The notes beneath the pieces were generated by a model. It made no database searches. It was not told the origin of the DNA and saw nothing but the letters and a program-made list of their open reading frames with translations. The position numbers and the translations under genes were made by a program. A DNA stretch of 64,000 nucleotides from Hydractinia symbiolongicarpus (lineage: Eukaryota; Cnidaria; Hydrozoa; Anthoathecata; Hydractiniidae): the NCBI RefSeq assembly GCF_029227915.1, contig NC_079884.1, positions 4,466,001 through 4,530,000 of the forward strand. Reading direction: 5' to 3'. Numbering within the stretch: the stretch's first letter is position 1; each line of letters opens with the position of its first letter. Below are positions 22,296 to 35,072 of the stretch, piece after piece.

Positions 22296-24120
22296 TCCCT
22301 GGGTACTTTCTTTGTATACTTTTGACTATACGGTCCGAGTACGGGATTTACGGGAAATCGCAGGTTTTCGTTTGCTGGCGATTAAACTTCTTTTATTCAG
22401 CGTCTCATCAAAAATGAAAACATTTTTGAAAACTACAAGTCTCATGCGTTTTAGTGGTGAAAAAATAATTTAAAAAATCGTTCGGGAAATGAGTTTACAC
22501 CCTGGGTACTTCCTTTGTATACTTTTGACTATACGGGCCGAGTCCGGGATTTACGGGAAATCGCAGGTTTTCGTTTGCCGGCGATTAAACTTCTTTTATT
22601 CAGCGTATCATCAAAAATGAAAACATTTTTGAAAACTACAAGTCTCATGCGTTTTAGTGGTGAAAAAATAATTTAAAAATTCGTTCGGGAAATGAGTTTA
22701 CTCACTGGGTACTTTCCTTCTATACTTTTCACTATACGGGCCGAGTCCGGGATTTACGGGAAATCGCAGGTTTGCGTTTGCCGGCGATTAAACTTTTTTT
22801 ATTCAGCGTCTCATCAAAAATGAAAACATTTTTGAAAACTACAAGTCTCATGCGTTTTAGTGGAGAAAAAATAATTTAAAAAATCGTTCGGGAAATGAGT
22901 TTACTCCCTGGGTACTTTCTTTGTATACTTTTGACTATGCGGCCCGAGTCCGGGGTTTACGGGAAATGGCGGGTTTTCGTTTGCCGGCGATTAAACTTCT
23001 TTTATTCAGCGTCTCATCAAAAATGAAAACATTTTTAAAAACTACAAGTCTTATGCGTCTTAGTGGTGAAAAAGTAATTTAAAAAATCGTTCTGGAAATG
23101 AGTTTACTCCCTGGGTACTTTCTTTGTATACATTCGACTATACGTGCCAAGCCCGGGATTTACGGGAAATCGCGGGTTTTCGTTTGCCGGCGATTAAACT
23201 GCTTTTATTCACCGTCTCATCAAAGATGAAAACATTCTTGAAAACTACAAGTCTCATGCGTTTTAGTGGTGAAAAAAAAATTAAAAAATCGTTCGGGAAA
23301 TTAGTTTACTCCCTGGGTACTTTCTTTGTATACATTCGACTATACGGGCCGAGACCGGGATTTACGGGAAATTGCGGGTTTTCGTTTGCCGGCGATTAAA
23401 CTTCTTTTATTTAGCGTCTCATTAAAAATGAAAACATTTTTAAAAACTACAAGTCTCATGGGCTTTAGTGGTGAAATAATAATTTAAAAAATCGTTTGGG
23501 AAATGAGTTTACTCCCTGGGTACTTTCTTTGTATACTTTTGACTATACGGTCCGAGTACGGGATTTACGGGAAATCGCAGGTTTTCGTTTGCTGGCGTTT
23601 AAACTTCTTTTATTCAGCGTCTCATCAAAAATGAAAACATTTTTGAAAACTACAAGTCTCATGCGTTTTAGTGGTGAAAAAAAAAATTAAAAAATCGTTC
23701 GGGAAATTAGTTTACTCCCTGGGTACTTTCTTTGTATACATTCGACTATACGGGCCGAGTCCGGGATTCAGGGAAATCGCAGGTTTTCGTTTGCCGGCGA
23801 TTAAACTTCTTTTATTCAGCGTCTCATTAAAAATGAAAACATTTTTAAAAACTACAAGTCTCATGGGCTTTAGTGGTGAAATAATAATTTAAAAAATCGT
23901 TTGGGAAATGAGTTTACTCCCTGGGTACTTTCTTTGTATACTTTTGACTATACGGGCCGAGTCCAGGATTTACGGGAAATCGCAGGTTTTCGTTTGCCGG
24001 CGATTAAACTTCTTTTATTCAGCGTCTCATCAAAAATGAAAACATTTTTAAAAACTACAGGTCTCATGCGTTTTAGTGGTGAAATAATAATTTAAAAAAT
24101 CGTTCGGGAAATGAGTTTAC
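22296..24120 (+). repeat. 9-monomer higher-order repeat, unit 1 (1,825 bp, form A)
   Basis: Order: C, T, S, E, D, F, C-like with gctggcgttt, Q, P. Private marks include cagcgtatcatc in the T monomer, tggagaaaaa in S, caccgtctcatcaaagatg in D, and a long A run after ggtg. The unit is repeated 3,650 bp later (25,946) almost base for base. Confidence 0.93.
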
Positions 24121-25945
24121 TCCCTGGGTACTTTCTTTGTATACTTTTGACTATACGGTCCGAGTACGGGATTTACGGGAAATCGCAGGTTTTCGTTTGC
24201 TGGCGATTAAACTTCTTTTATTCAGCGTCTCATCAAAAATGAAAACATTTTTGAAAACTACAAGTCTCATGCGTTTTAGTGGTGAAAAAATAATTTAAAA
24301 AATCGTTCGGGAAATGAGTTTACACCCTGGGTACTTCCTTTGTATACTTTTGACTATACGGGCCGAGTCCGGGATTTACGGGAAATCGCAGGTTTTCGTT
24401 TGCCGGCGATTAAACTTCTTTTATTCAGCGTCTCATCAAAAATGAAAACATTTTTGAAAACTACAAGTCTCATGCGTTTTAGTGGTGAAAAAATAATTTA
24501 AAAATTCGTTCGGGAAATGAGTTTACTCACTGGGTACTTTCCTTCTATACTTTTCACTATACGGGCCGAGTCCGGGATTTACGGGAAATCGCAGGTTTGC
24601 GTTTGCCGGCGATTAAACTTTTTTTATTCAGCGTCTCATCAAAAATGAAAGCATTTTTGAAAACTACAAGTCTCATGCGTTTTAGTGGTGAAAAAATAAT
24701 TTAAAAAATCGTTCGGGAAATGAGTTTACTCCCTGGGTACTTTCTTTGTATACTTTTGACTATGCGGCCCGAGTCCGGGGTTTACGGGAAATGGCGGGTT
24801 TTCGTTTGCCGGCGATTAAACTTCTTTTATTCAGCGTCTCATCAAAAATGAAAACATTTTTAAAAACTACAAGTCTTATGCGTCTTAGTGGTGAAAAAGT
24901 AATTTAAAAAATCGTTCTGGAAATGAGTTTACTCCCTGGGTACTTTCTTTGTATACTTTTGACTATACGTGCCAAGCCCGGGATTTACGGGAAATCGCGG
25001 GTTTTCGTTTGCCGGCGATTAAACTGCTTTTATTCACCGTCTCATCAAAGATGAAAACATTCTTGAAAACTACAAGTCTCATGCGTTTTAGTGGTGAAAA
25101 AAAAAATTAAAAAATCGTTCGGGAAATTAGTTTACTCCCTGGGTACTTTCTTTGTATACATTCGACTATACGGGCCGAGTCCGGGATTCAGGGAAATCGC
25201 AGGTTTTCGTTTGCCGACGATTAAACTTCTTTTATTCAGCGTCTCATTAAAAATGAAAACATTTTTAAAAACTACAAGTCTCATGGGCTTTAGTGGTGAA
25301 ATAATAATTTAAAAAATCGTTTGGGAAATGAGTTTACTCCCTGGGTACTTTCTTTGTATACATTCGACTATACGTGCCAAGCCCGGGATTTACGGGAAAT
25401 CGCGGGTTTTCGTTTGCCGGCGATTAAACTGCTTTTATTCACCGTCTCATCAAAGATGAAAACATTCTTGAAAACTACAAGTCTCATGCGTTTTAGTGGT
25501 GAAAAAAAAAATTAAAAAATCGTTCGGGAAATTAGTTTACTCCCTGGGTACTTTCTTTGTATACATTCGACTATACGGGCCGAGTCCGGGATTCAGGGAA
25601 ATCGCAGGTTTTCGTTTGCCGACGATTAAACTTCTTTTATTCAGCGTCTCATTAAAAATGAAAACATTTTTAAAAACTACAAGTCTCATGGGCTTTAGTG
25701 GTGAAATAATAATTTAAAAAATCGTTTGGGAAATGAGTTTACTCCCTGGGTACTTTCTTTGTATACTTTTGACTATACGGGCCGAGTCCAGGATTTACGG
25801 GAAATCGCAGGTTTTCGTTTGCCGGCGATTAAACTTCTTTTATTCAGCGTCTCATCAAAAATGAAAACATTTTTAAAAACTACAGGTCTCATGCGTTTTA
25901 GTGGTGAAATAATAATTTAAAAAATCGTTCGGGAAATGAGTTTAC
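24121..25945 (+). repeat. 9-monomer higher-order repeat, unit 2 (1,825 bp, form B)
   Basis: Same length and same first five and last two monomers as the neighbours, but positions 6 and 7 are Q and D instead of F and C-like, so D-Q occurs twice in a row (405-bp step, 25,091 and 25,496). The T monomer has cagcgtctcatc and S has tgaaagcattt, as in the older copies at 18.1 and 21.4 kb. It therefore descends from a different ancestor than units 1 and 3. Confidence 0.92.
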
Positions 25946-27770
25946 TCCCTGGGTACTTTCTTTGTATACTTTTGACTATACGGTCCGAGTACGGGATTTA
26001 CGGGAAATCGCAGGTTTTCGTTTGCTGGCGATTAAACTTCTTTTATTCAGCGTCTCATCAAAAATGAAAACATTTTTGAAAACTACAAGTCTCATGCGTT
26101 TTAGTGGTGAAAAAATAATTTAAAAAATCGTTCGGGAAATGAGTTTACACCCTGGGTACTTCCTTTGTATACTTTTGACTATACGGGCCGAGTCCGGGAT
26201 TTACGGGAAATCGCAGGTTTTCGTTTGCCGGCGATTAAACTTCTTTTATTCAGCGTATCATCAAAAATGAAAACATTTTTGAAAACTGCAAGTCTCATGC
26301 GTTTTAGTGGTGAAAAAATAATTTAAAAATTCGTTCGGGAAATGAGTTTACTCACTGGGTACTTTCCTTCTATACTTTTCACTATACGGGCCGAGTCCGG
26401 GATTTACGGGAAATCGCAGGTTTGCGTTTGCCGGCGATTAAACTTTTTTTATTCAGCGTCTCATCAAAAATGAAAACATTTTTGAAAACTACAAGTCTCA
26501 TGCGTTTTAGTGGAGAAAAAATAATTTAAAAAATCGTTCGGGAAATGAGTTTACTCCCTGGGTACTTTCTTTGTATACTTTTGACTATGCGGCCCGAGTC
26601 CGGGGTTTACGGGAAATGGCGGGTTTTCGTTTGCCGGCGATTAAACTTCTTTTATTCAGCGTCTCATCAAAAATGAAAACATTTTTAAAAACTACAAGTC
26701 TTATGCGTCTTAGTGGTGAAAAAGTAATTTAAAAAATCGTTCTGGAAATGAGTTTACTCCCTGGGTACTTTCTTTGTATACATTCGACTATACGTGCCAA
26801 GCCCGGGATTTACGGGAAATCGCGGGTTTTCGTTTGCCGGCGATTAAACTGCTTTTATTCACCGTCTCATCAAAGATGAAAACATTCTTGAAAACTACAA
26901 GTCTCATGCGTTTTAGTGGTGAAAAAAAAATTAAAAAATCGTTCGGGAAATTAGTTTACTCCCTGGGTACTTTCTTTGTATACATTCGACTATACGGGCC
27001 GAGACCGGGATTTACGGGAAATTGCGGGTTTTCGTTTGCCGGCGATTAAACTTCTTTTATTTAGCGTCTCATTAAAAATGAAAACATTTTTAAAAACTAC
27101 AAGTCTCATGGGCTTTAGTGGTGAAATAATAATTTAAAAAATCGTTTGGGAAATGAGTTTACTCCCTGGGTACTTTCTTTGTATACTTTTGACTATACGG
27201 TCCGAGTACGGGATTTACGGGAAATCGCAGGTTTTCGTTTGCTGGCGTTTAAACTTCTTTTATTCAGCGTCTCATCAAAAATGAAAACATTTTTGAAAAC
27301 TACAAGTCTCATGCGTTTTAGTGGTGAAAAAAAAAATTAAAAAATCGTTCGGGAAATTAGTTTACTCCCTGGGTACTTTCTTTGTATACATTCGACTATA
27401 CGGGCCGAGTCCGGGATTCAGGGAAATCGCAGGTTTTCGTTTGCCGGCGATTAAACTTCTTTTATTCAGCGTCTCATTAAAAATGAAAACATTTTTAAAA
27501 ACTACAAGTCTCATGGGCTTTAGTGGTGAAATAATAAATTAAAAAATCGTTTGGGAAATGAGTTTACTCCCTGGGTACTTTCTTTGTATACTTTTGACTA
27601 TACGGGCCGAGTCCAGGATTTACGGGAAATCGCAGGTTTTCGTTTGCCGGCGATTAAACTTCTTTTATTCAGCGTCTCATCAAAAATGAAAACATTTTTA
27701 AAAACTACAGGTCTCATGCGTTTTAGTGGTGAAATAATAATTTAAAAAATCGTTCGGGAAATGAGTTTAC
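25946..27770 (+). repeat. 9-monomer higher-order repeat, unit 3 (1,825 bp, form A)
   Basis: Matches unit 1 at a constant offset of 3,650 bp with no length change. While reading I noted only two substitutions, at 26,288 (g against a at 22,638) and 27,538 (a against t at 23,888); there may be others. Near-identity to unit 1 across an intervening form B shows that the copying event involved more than one 9-mer. Confidence 0.92.
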
Positions 27771-28581
27771 TCCCTGGGTACTTTCTTTGTATACTTTTGA
27801 CTATACGGTCCGAGTACGGGATTTACGGGAAATCGCAGGTTTTCGTTTGCTGGCGATTAAACTTCTTTTATTCAGCGTCTCATCAAAAATGAAAACATTT
27901 TTGAAAACTACAAGTCTCATGCGTTTTAGTGGTGAAAAAATAATTTAAAAAATCGTTCGGGAAATGAGTTTACACCCTGGGTACTTCCTTTGTATACTTT
28001 TGACTATACGGGCCGAGTCCGGGATTTACGGGAAATCGCAGGTTTTCGTTTGCCGGCGATTAAACTTCTTTTATTCAGCGTCTCATCAAAAATGAAAACA
28101 TTTTTGAAAACTACAAGTCTCATGCGTTTTAGTGGTGAAAAAAAAAATTAAAAAATCGTTCGGGAAATTAGTTTACTCCCTGGGTACTTTCTTTGTATAC
28201 ATTCGACTATACGGGCCGAGTCCGGGATTCAGGGAAATCGCAGGTTTTCGTTTGCCGGCGATTAAACTTCTTTTATTCAGCGTCTCATTAAAAATGAAAA
28301 CATTTTTAAAAACTACAAGTCTCATGGGCTTTAGTGGTGAAATAATAATTTAAAAAATCGTTTGGGAAATGAGTTTACTCCCTGGGTACTTTCTTTGTAT
28401 ACTTTTGACTATACGGGCCGAGTCCAGGATTTACGGGAAATCGCAGGTTTTCGTTTGCCGGCGATTAAACTTCTTTTATTCAGCGTCTCATCAAAAATGA
28501 AAACATTTTTAAAAACTACAGGTCTCATGCGTTTTAGTGGTGAAATAATAATTTAAAAAATCGTTCGGGAAATGAGTTTAC
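27771..28581 (+). repeat. 4-monomer truncated unit C-T-Q-P (811 bp)
   Basis: Begins like the 9-mers with C and T, then passes directly to Q and P, so S, E, D, F and C-like are missing. The T monomer ends in the A-run form normally found before Q, so the junction lies inside a monomer near 28,130. Deletion by unequal crossover is the simple explanation. Confidence 0.88.
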
Positions 28582-30204
28582 TCCCTGGGTACTTTCTTTG
28601 TATACTTTTGACTATACGGTCCGAGTACGGGATTTACGGGAAATCGCAGGTTTTCGTTTGCTGGCGATTAAACTTCTTTTATTCAGCGTCTCATCAAAAA
28701 TGAAAACATTTTTGAAAACTACAAGTCTCATGCGTTTTAGTGGTGAAAAAATAATTTAAAAAATCGTTCGGGAAATGAGTTTACACCCTGGGTACTTCCT
28801 TTGTATACTTTTGACTATACGGGCCGAGTCCGGGATTTACGGGAAATCGCAGGTTTTCGTTTGCCGGCGATTAAACTTCTTTTATTCAGCGTCTCATCAA
28901 AAATGAAAACATTTTTGAAAACTACAAGTCTCATGCGTTTTAGTGGTGAAAAAATAATTTAAAAATTCGTTCGGGAAATGAGTTTACTCACTGGGTACTT
29001 TCCTTCTATACTTTTCACTATACGGGCCGAGTCCGGGATTTACGGGAAATCGCAGGTTTGCGTTTGCCGGCGATTAAACTTTTTTTATTCAGCGTCTCAT
29101 CAAAAATGAAAACATTTTTGAAAACTACAAGTCTCATGCGTTTTAGTGGAGAAAAAATAATTTAAAAAATCGTTCGGGAAATGAGTTTACTCCGTGGGTA
29201 CTTTCTTTGTATACTTTTGACTATGCGGCCCGAGTCCGGGGTTTACGGGAAATGGCGGGTTTTCGTTTGCCGGCGATTAAACTTCTTTTATTCAGCGTCT
29301 CATCAAAAATGAAAACATTTTTAAAAACTACAAGTCTTATGCGTCTTAGTGGTGAAAAAGTAATTTAAAAAATCGTTCTGGAAATGAGTTTACTCCCTGG
29401 GTACTTTCTTTGTATACATTCGACTATACGTGCCAAGCCCGGGATTTACGGGAAATCGCGGGTTTTCGTTTGCCGGCGATTAAACTGCTTTTATTCACCG
29501 TCTCATCAAAGATGAAAACATTCTTGAAAACTACAAGTCTCATGCGTTTTAGTGGTGAAAAAAAAATTAAAAAATCGTTCGGGAAATTAGTTTACTCCCT
29601 GGGTACTTTCTTTGTATACATTCGACTATACGGGCCGAGACCGGGATTTACGGGAAATTGCGGGTTTTCGTTTGCCGGCGATTAAACTTCTTTTATTTAG
29701 CGTCTCATTAAAAATGAAAACATTTTTAAAAACTACAAGTCTCATGGGCTTTAGTGGTGAAATAATAATTTAAAAAATCGTTTGGGAAATGAGTTTACTC
29801 CCTGGGTACTTTCTTTGTATACTTTTGACTATACGGTCCGAGTACGGGATTTACGGGAAATCGCAGGTTTTCGTTTGCTGGCGATTAAACTTCTTTTATT
29901 CAGCGTCTCATCAAAAATGAAAACATTTTTGAAAACTACAAGTCTCATGCGTTTTAGTGGTGAAAAAATAATTTAAAAAATTGTTCGGGAAATGAGTTTA
30001 CACCCTGGGTACTTCCTTTGTATACTTTTGACTATACGGGCCGAGTCCGGGATTTACGGGAAATCGCAGGTTTTCGTTTGCCGGCGATTAAACTTCTTTT
30101 ATTCAGCGTCTCATCAAAAATGAAAACATTTTTGAAAACTACAAGTCTCATGCGTTTTAGTGGTGAAAAAATAATTTAAAAATTCGTTCGGGAAATGAGT
30201 TTAC
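28582..30204 (+). repeat. C-T-S-E-D-F-C-T run leading out of the 9-mer region
   Basis: The first six monomers follow the 9-mer form A order, including the tggagaaaaa mark and D with caccgtctcatc. The seventh (29,799) is C with gctggcgatt in place of gctggcgttt and is followed by T (30,001) where Q would be expected. From here the class order switches to the 14-mer type. Confidence 0.85.
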
Positions 30205-33044
30205 TCACTGGGTACTTTCCTTCTATACTTTTAACTATACGGGCCGAGTCCGGGATTTACGGGAAATCGCAGGTTTTCGTTTGCCGGCGATTAAACTTCT
30301 TTTATTCAGCGTCTCATCAAAAATGAAAACATTTTTGAAAACTACAAGTCTCATGCGTTTTAGTGGTGAAAAAACAATTTAAAAAATCGTTCGGGAAATG
30401 AGTTTACACCCTGGGTACTTTCTTTGTATTCTTTTGACTATACGGGCCGAGTCCGGGATTTACGGGAAATCGCAGGTTTTCGTTTGCCGGCGACTAAACT
30501 TCTTTTAGTCAGCGTCTCATCAAAAATGAAAACATTTTTGAAAACTACAAGTCTCATGCGTTTTAGTGGTGAAAAAATAATTTAAAAATTCGTTCGGGAA
30601 ATCAGTTTACTCCTTGGGTACTTTCTTTGTATACATTTGACTACACGGGCCAAGCCCGGGATTTAGGGGAAATCGCTTGTTTTCGTTTGCCGGCAATTAA
30701 ATCTCTTTCATTAAGTGTCTCATCAAAGTGAAAACATTTTTGAAAACTACAAGTCTGATGCGTTTTAGTGGTGAAAAAATAATTTAAAAAATCGTTCGGG
30801 AAATGAGTTTACTCCCTGGGTACTTTCTTTGTTTACTTTTGACTATATGGGCCGAGTCCAGGATTTACGGGAAATCGCAGGTTTTCGTTTGCCGGTGATT
30901 AAACTTCTTTTATTCAGCGTCTCATCAAAAATGAAAACATTTTTAAAAACTACAAGTCTTATGCGATTTAGTGGTGAAAAGATAATTTAAAAAATCGTTC
31001 TGGAAATGAGTTTACTCCCAGGGTACTTTCTTTGTATACATTCGACTATACGTGCCAAGCCCGGGATTTACGGGAAATCGCGGGTTTTCGTTTGCCGGCG
31101 ATTAAACTGCTTTTATTCAGCGTCTCATCAAAAATGAAAACATTTTTGAAAACTACAAGTCTCATGCGTTTTAGTGGTGAAAAAAAAATTTAAAAAATCG
31201 TTCGGGAAATGAGTTTACTCCCTGGGTACTTTCTTTATATACATTCGACTATACGGGCCAAGACCGGGATTTACGGGAAATTGCAGGTTTTCGTTTGCTG
31301 GCGATTAAACTTCTTTTATTCAGCGTCTCATTAAAAATGAAAACATTTTTAAAAACTACAAGTCTCATGGGCTTTAGTGGTGAAATAATAATTTAAAAAA
31401 TTGTTTGGGAAATGAGTTTACTCCCTGGGTACTTTCTTTGTATACTTTTGACTATACGGGCCGAGTCCGGGATTTACGGGAAATGGCAGGTTTTCGTTTG
31501 CCGGCGATTAAACTTCTTTTATTCAGCGTCTCATCAAAAATGAAAACATTTTTGAAAACTACAAGTCTCATGCGTTTTAGCGGTGAAAAAATAATTTAAA
31601 AATTCGTTCGGGAAATCAGTTTACTCCTTGGGTACTTTCTTTGTATACATTCGACTACACGGGCCAAGCCCGGGATTTAGGGGAAATCGCTTGTTTTCGT
31701 TTGCCGGCGATTAAATCTCTTTCATTAAGCGTCTCATTAAAAATGAAAACATTCTTGAAAACTACAAGTCTCATGCGTTTTAGTGGTGAAATAATAATTT
31801 AAAAAATCGTTTGGGAAATGAGTTTACTCCCTGGGTACTTTCTTTGTATACTTTTGACTATATGGGCCGACTCCAGGATTTACGGGAAATCGCAGGTTTT
31901 TGTTTGCCGGCGATTAAACTTCTTTTATTCAGCGTCTCATTAAAAATGAAAACATTTTTAAAAACTACAAGTCTCATGGGCTTTAGTGGTGAAATAATAA
32001 TTTAAAAAATTGTTTGGGAAATGAGTTTACTCCCTGGGTACTTTCTTTGTATACTTTTGACTATACGGGCCGAGTCCGGGATTTACGGGAAATGGCAGGT
32101 TTTCGTTTGCCGGCGATTAAACTTCTTTTATTCAGCGTCTCATCAAAAATGAAAACATTTTTGAAAACTACAAGTCTCATGCGTTTTAGTGGTGAAAAAA
32201 TAATTTAAAAATTCGTTCGGGAAATCAGTTTACTCCTTGGGTACTTTCTTTGTATACATTCGACTACACGGGCCAAGCCCGGGATTTAGGGGAAATCGCT
32301 TGTTTTCGTTTGCCGGCGATTAAATCTCTTTCATTAAGCGTCTCATTAAAAATGAAAACATTCTTGAAAACTACAAGTCTCATGCGTTTTAGTGGTGAAA
32401 TAATAATTTAAAAAATCGTTTGGGAAATGAGTTTACTCCCTGGGTACTTTCTTTGTATACTTTTGACTATATGGGCCGAGTCCAGGATTTACGGGAAATC
32501 GCAGGTTTTCGTTTGCCGGCGATTAAACTTCTTTTATTCAGCGTCTTATTAAAAATGAAAACATTTTTAAAAACTACAAGTCTCATGCGTTTTAGTGGTG
32601 AAAAAGTAATTTAAAAAATCGTTCGGGAAATAAGTTTACTCCCTGGGTACTTTCTTTGTATACTTTTGACTATACGGGCCGAGTCCGGGATTCAGGGAAA
32701 TCGCAGGTTTTCGTTTGCCGGCGATTAAACTGCTTTTATTCAGCGTCTCATCAAAAATGAAAACATTTTTAAAAACTACAAGTCTCATGCGTTTTAATGG
32801 TGAAATAATAATTTAAAAAATCGTTCGGGAAATGAGTTTACTCCCTGGGTACTTTCTTTGTATACATTCAATTAGACGGGCCGAGACCGGGATTTACGGG
32901 AAATCGCGGGTTTTCGTTTGCCGGCGATTAAACTTCTTTTATTTAGCGTCTCATCAAAAATGAAAACATTTTTGAAAACTACAAGTCTCATGCGTTTTAG
33001 TGGTGAAAAAATAATTTAAAAATTCGTTCGGGAAATGAGTTTAC
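30205..33044 (+). repeat. 14-monomer higher-order repeat, copy 1 (2,840 bp)
   Basis: Order by start: 30,205 S; 30,408 T with gtattc; 30,611 G; 30,813 gtttac; 31,016 D; 31,219 F-like caagaccggg; 31,422 atggcagg; 31,625 G; 31,828 P; 32,031 atggcagg; 32,234 G; 32,437 P; 32,640 Q; 32,842 F with attcaattag. The trimer 31,422-32,030 is duplicated at 32,031-32,639 (609 bp). The first members recur 2,840 bp later with shared marks such as cgactaaac with tttagtcagcg, and caaagtgaaaac. Confidence 0.9.
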
Positions 33045-35072
33045 TCACTGGGTACTTTCCTTCTATACTTTTAACTATACGGGCCGAGTCCGGGATTTAC
33101 GGGAAATCGCAGGTTTTCGTTTGCCGGCGATTAAACTTCTTTTATTCAGCGTCTCATCAAAAATGAAAACATTTTTGAAAACTACAAGTCTCATGCGTTT
33201 TAGTGGTGAAAAAATAATTTAAAAAATCGTTCGGGAAATGAGTTTACACCCTGGGTACTTTCTTTGTATTCTTTTGACTATACGGGCCGAGTCCGGGATT
33301 TACGGGAAATCGCAGGTTTTCGTTTGCCGGCGACTAAACTTCTTTTAGTCAGCGTCTCATCAAAAATGAAAACATTTTTGAAAACTACAAGTCTCATGCG
33401 TTTTAGTGGTGAAAAAATAATTTAAAAATTCGTTCGGGAAATCAGTTTACTCCTTGGGTACTTTCTTTGTATACATTTGACTACACGGGCCAAGCCCGGG
33501 ATTTAGGGGAAATCGCTTGTTTTCGTTTGCCGGCAATTAAATCTCTTTCATTAAGCGTCTCATCAAAGTGAAAACATTTTTGAAAACTACAAGTCTGATG
33601 CGTTTTAGTGGTGAAAAAATAATTTAAAAAATCGTTCGGGAAATGAGTTTACTCCCTGGGTACTTTCTTTGTTTACTTTTGACTATATGGGCCGAGTCCA
33701 GGATTTACGGGAAATCGCAGGTTTTCGTTTGCCGGCGATTAAACTTCTTTTATTCAGCGTCTCATCAAAAATGAAAACATTTTTAAAAACTACAAGTCTT
33801 ATGCGATTTAGTGGTGAAAAGATAATTTAAAAAATCGTTCTGGAAATGAGTTTACTCCCAGGGTACTTTCTTTGTATACATTCGACTATACGTGCCAAGC
33901 CCGGGATTTACGGGAAATCGCGGGTTTTCGTTTGCCGGCGATTAAACTGCTTTTATTCAGCGTCTCATCAAAAATGAAAACATTTTTGAAAACTACAAGT
34001 CTCATGCGTTTTAGTGGTGAAAAAAAAATTTAAAAAATCGTTCGGGAAATGAGTTTACTCCCTGGGTACTTTCTTTATATACATTCGACTATACGGGCCA
34101 AGACCGGGATTTACGGGAAATTGCAGGTTTTCGTTTGCCGGCGATTAAACTTCTTTTATTCAGCGTCTCATTAAAAATGAAAACATTTTTAAAAACTACA
34201 AGTCTCATGGGCTTTAGTGGTGAAATAATAATTTAAAAAATCGTTTGGGAAATGAGTTTACTCCCTGGGTACTTTCTTTGTATACTTTTGACTATACGGG
34301 CCGAGTCCGGGATTTACGGGAAATGGCAGGTTTTCGTTTGCCGGCGATTAAACTTCTTTTATTCAGCGTCTCATCAAAAATGAAAACATTTTTGAAAACT
34401 ACAAGTCTCATGCGTTTTAGTGGTGAAAAAATAATTTAAAAATTCGTTCGGGAAATCAGTTTACTCCTTGGGTACTTTCTTTGTATACATTCGACTACAC
34501 GGGCCAAGCCCGGGATTTAGGGGAAATCGCTTGTTTTCGTTTGCCGGCGATTAAATCTCTTTCATTAGGCGTCTCATTAAAAATGAAAACATTCTTGAAA
34601 ACTACAAGTCTCATGCGTTTTAGTGGTGAAATAATAATTTAAAAAATCGTTTGGGAAATGAGTTTACTCCCTGGGTACTTTCTTTGTATACTTTTGACTA
34701 TATGGGCCGAGTCCAGGATTTACGGGAAATCGCAGGTTTTCGTTTGCCGGCGATTAAACTTCTTTTATTCAGCGTCTTATTAAAAATGAAAACATTTTTA
34801 AAAACTACAAGTCTCACGCGTTTTAGTGGTGAAAAAGTAATTTAAAAAATCGTTCGGGAAATAAGTTTACTCCCTGGGTACTTTCTTTGTATACTTTTGA
34901 CTATACGGGCCGAGTCCGGGATTCAGGGAAATCGCAGGTTTTCGTTTGCCGGCGATTAAACTGCTTTTATTCAGCGTCTCATCAAAAATGAAAACGTTTT
35001 TAAAAACTACAAGTCTCATGCGTTTTAGTGGTGAAAAAGTAATTTAAAAAATCGTTTGGGAAATCAGTTTAC
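33045..35072 (+). repeat. Higher-order repeat copy 2, 10 monomers
   Basis: Repeats 30,205-33,044 but contains only one of the two atggcagg-G-P trimers and lacks the attcaattag monomer. The offset is 2,840 bp up to about 34,667 and 2,231 bp (2,840 minus 609) afterwards. Either copy 1 gained the trimer or copy 2 lost it. Minor private changes here include ttaggcgtctc near 34,566 and gtctcacgcg near 34,812. Confidence 0.9.
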
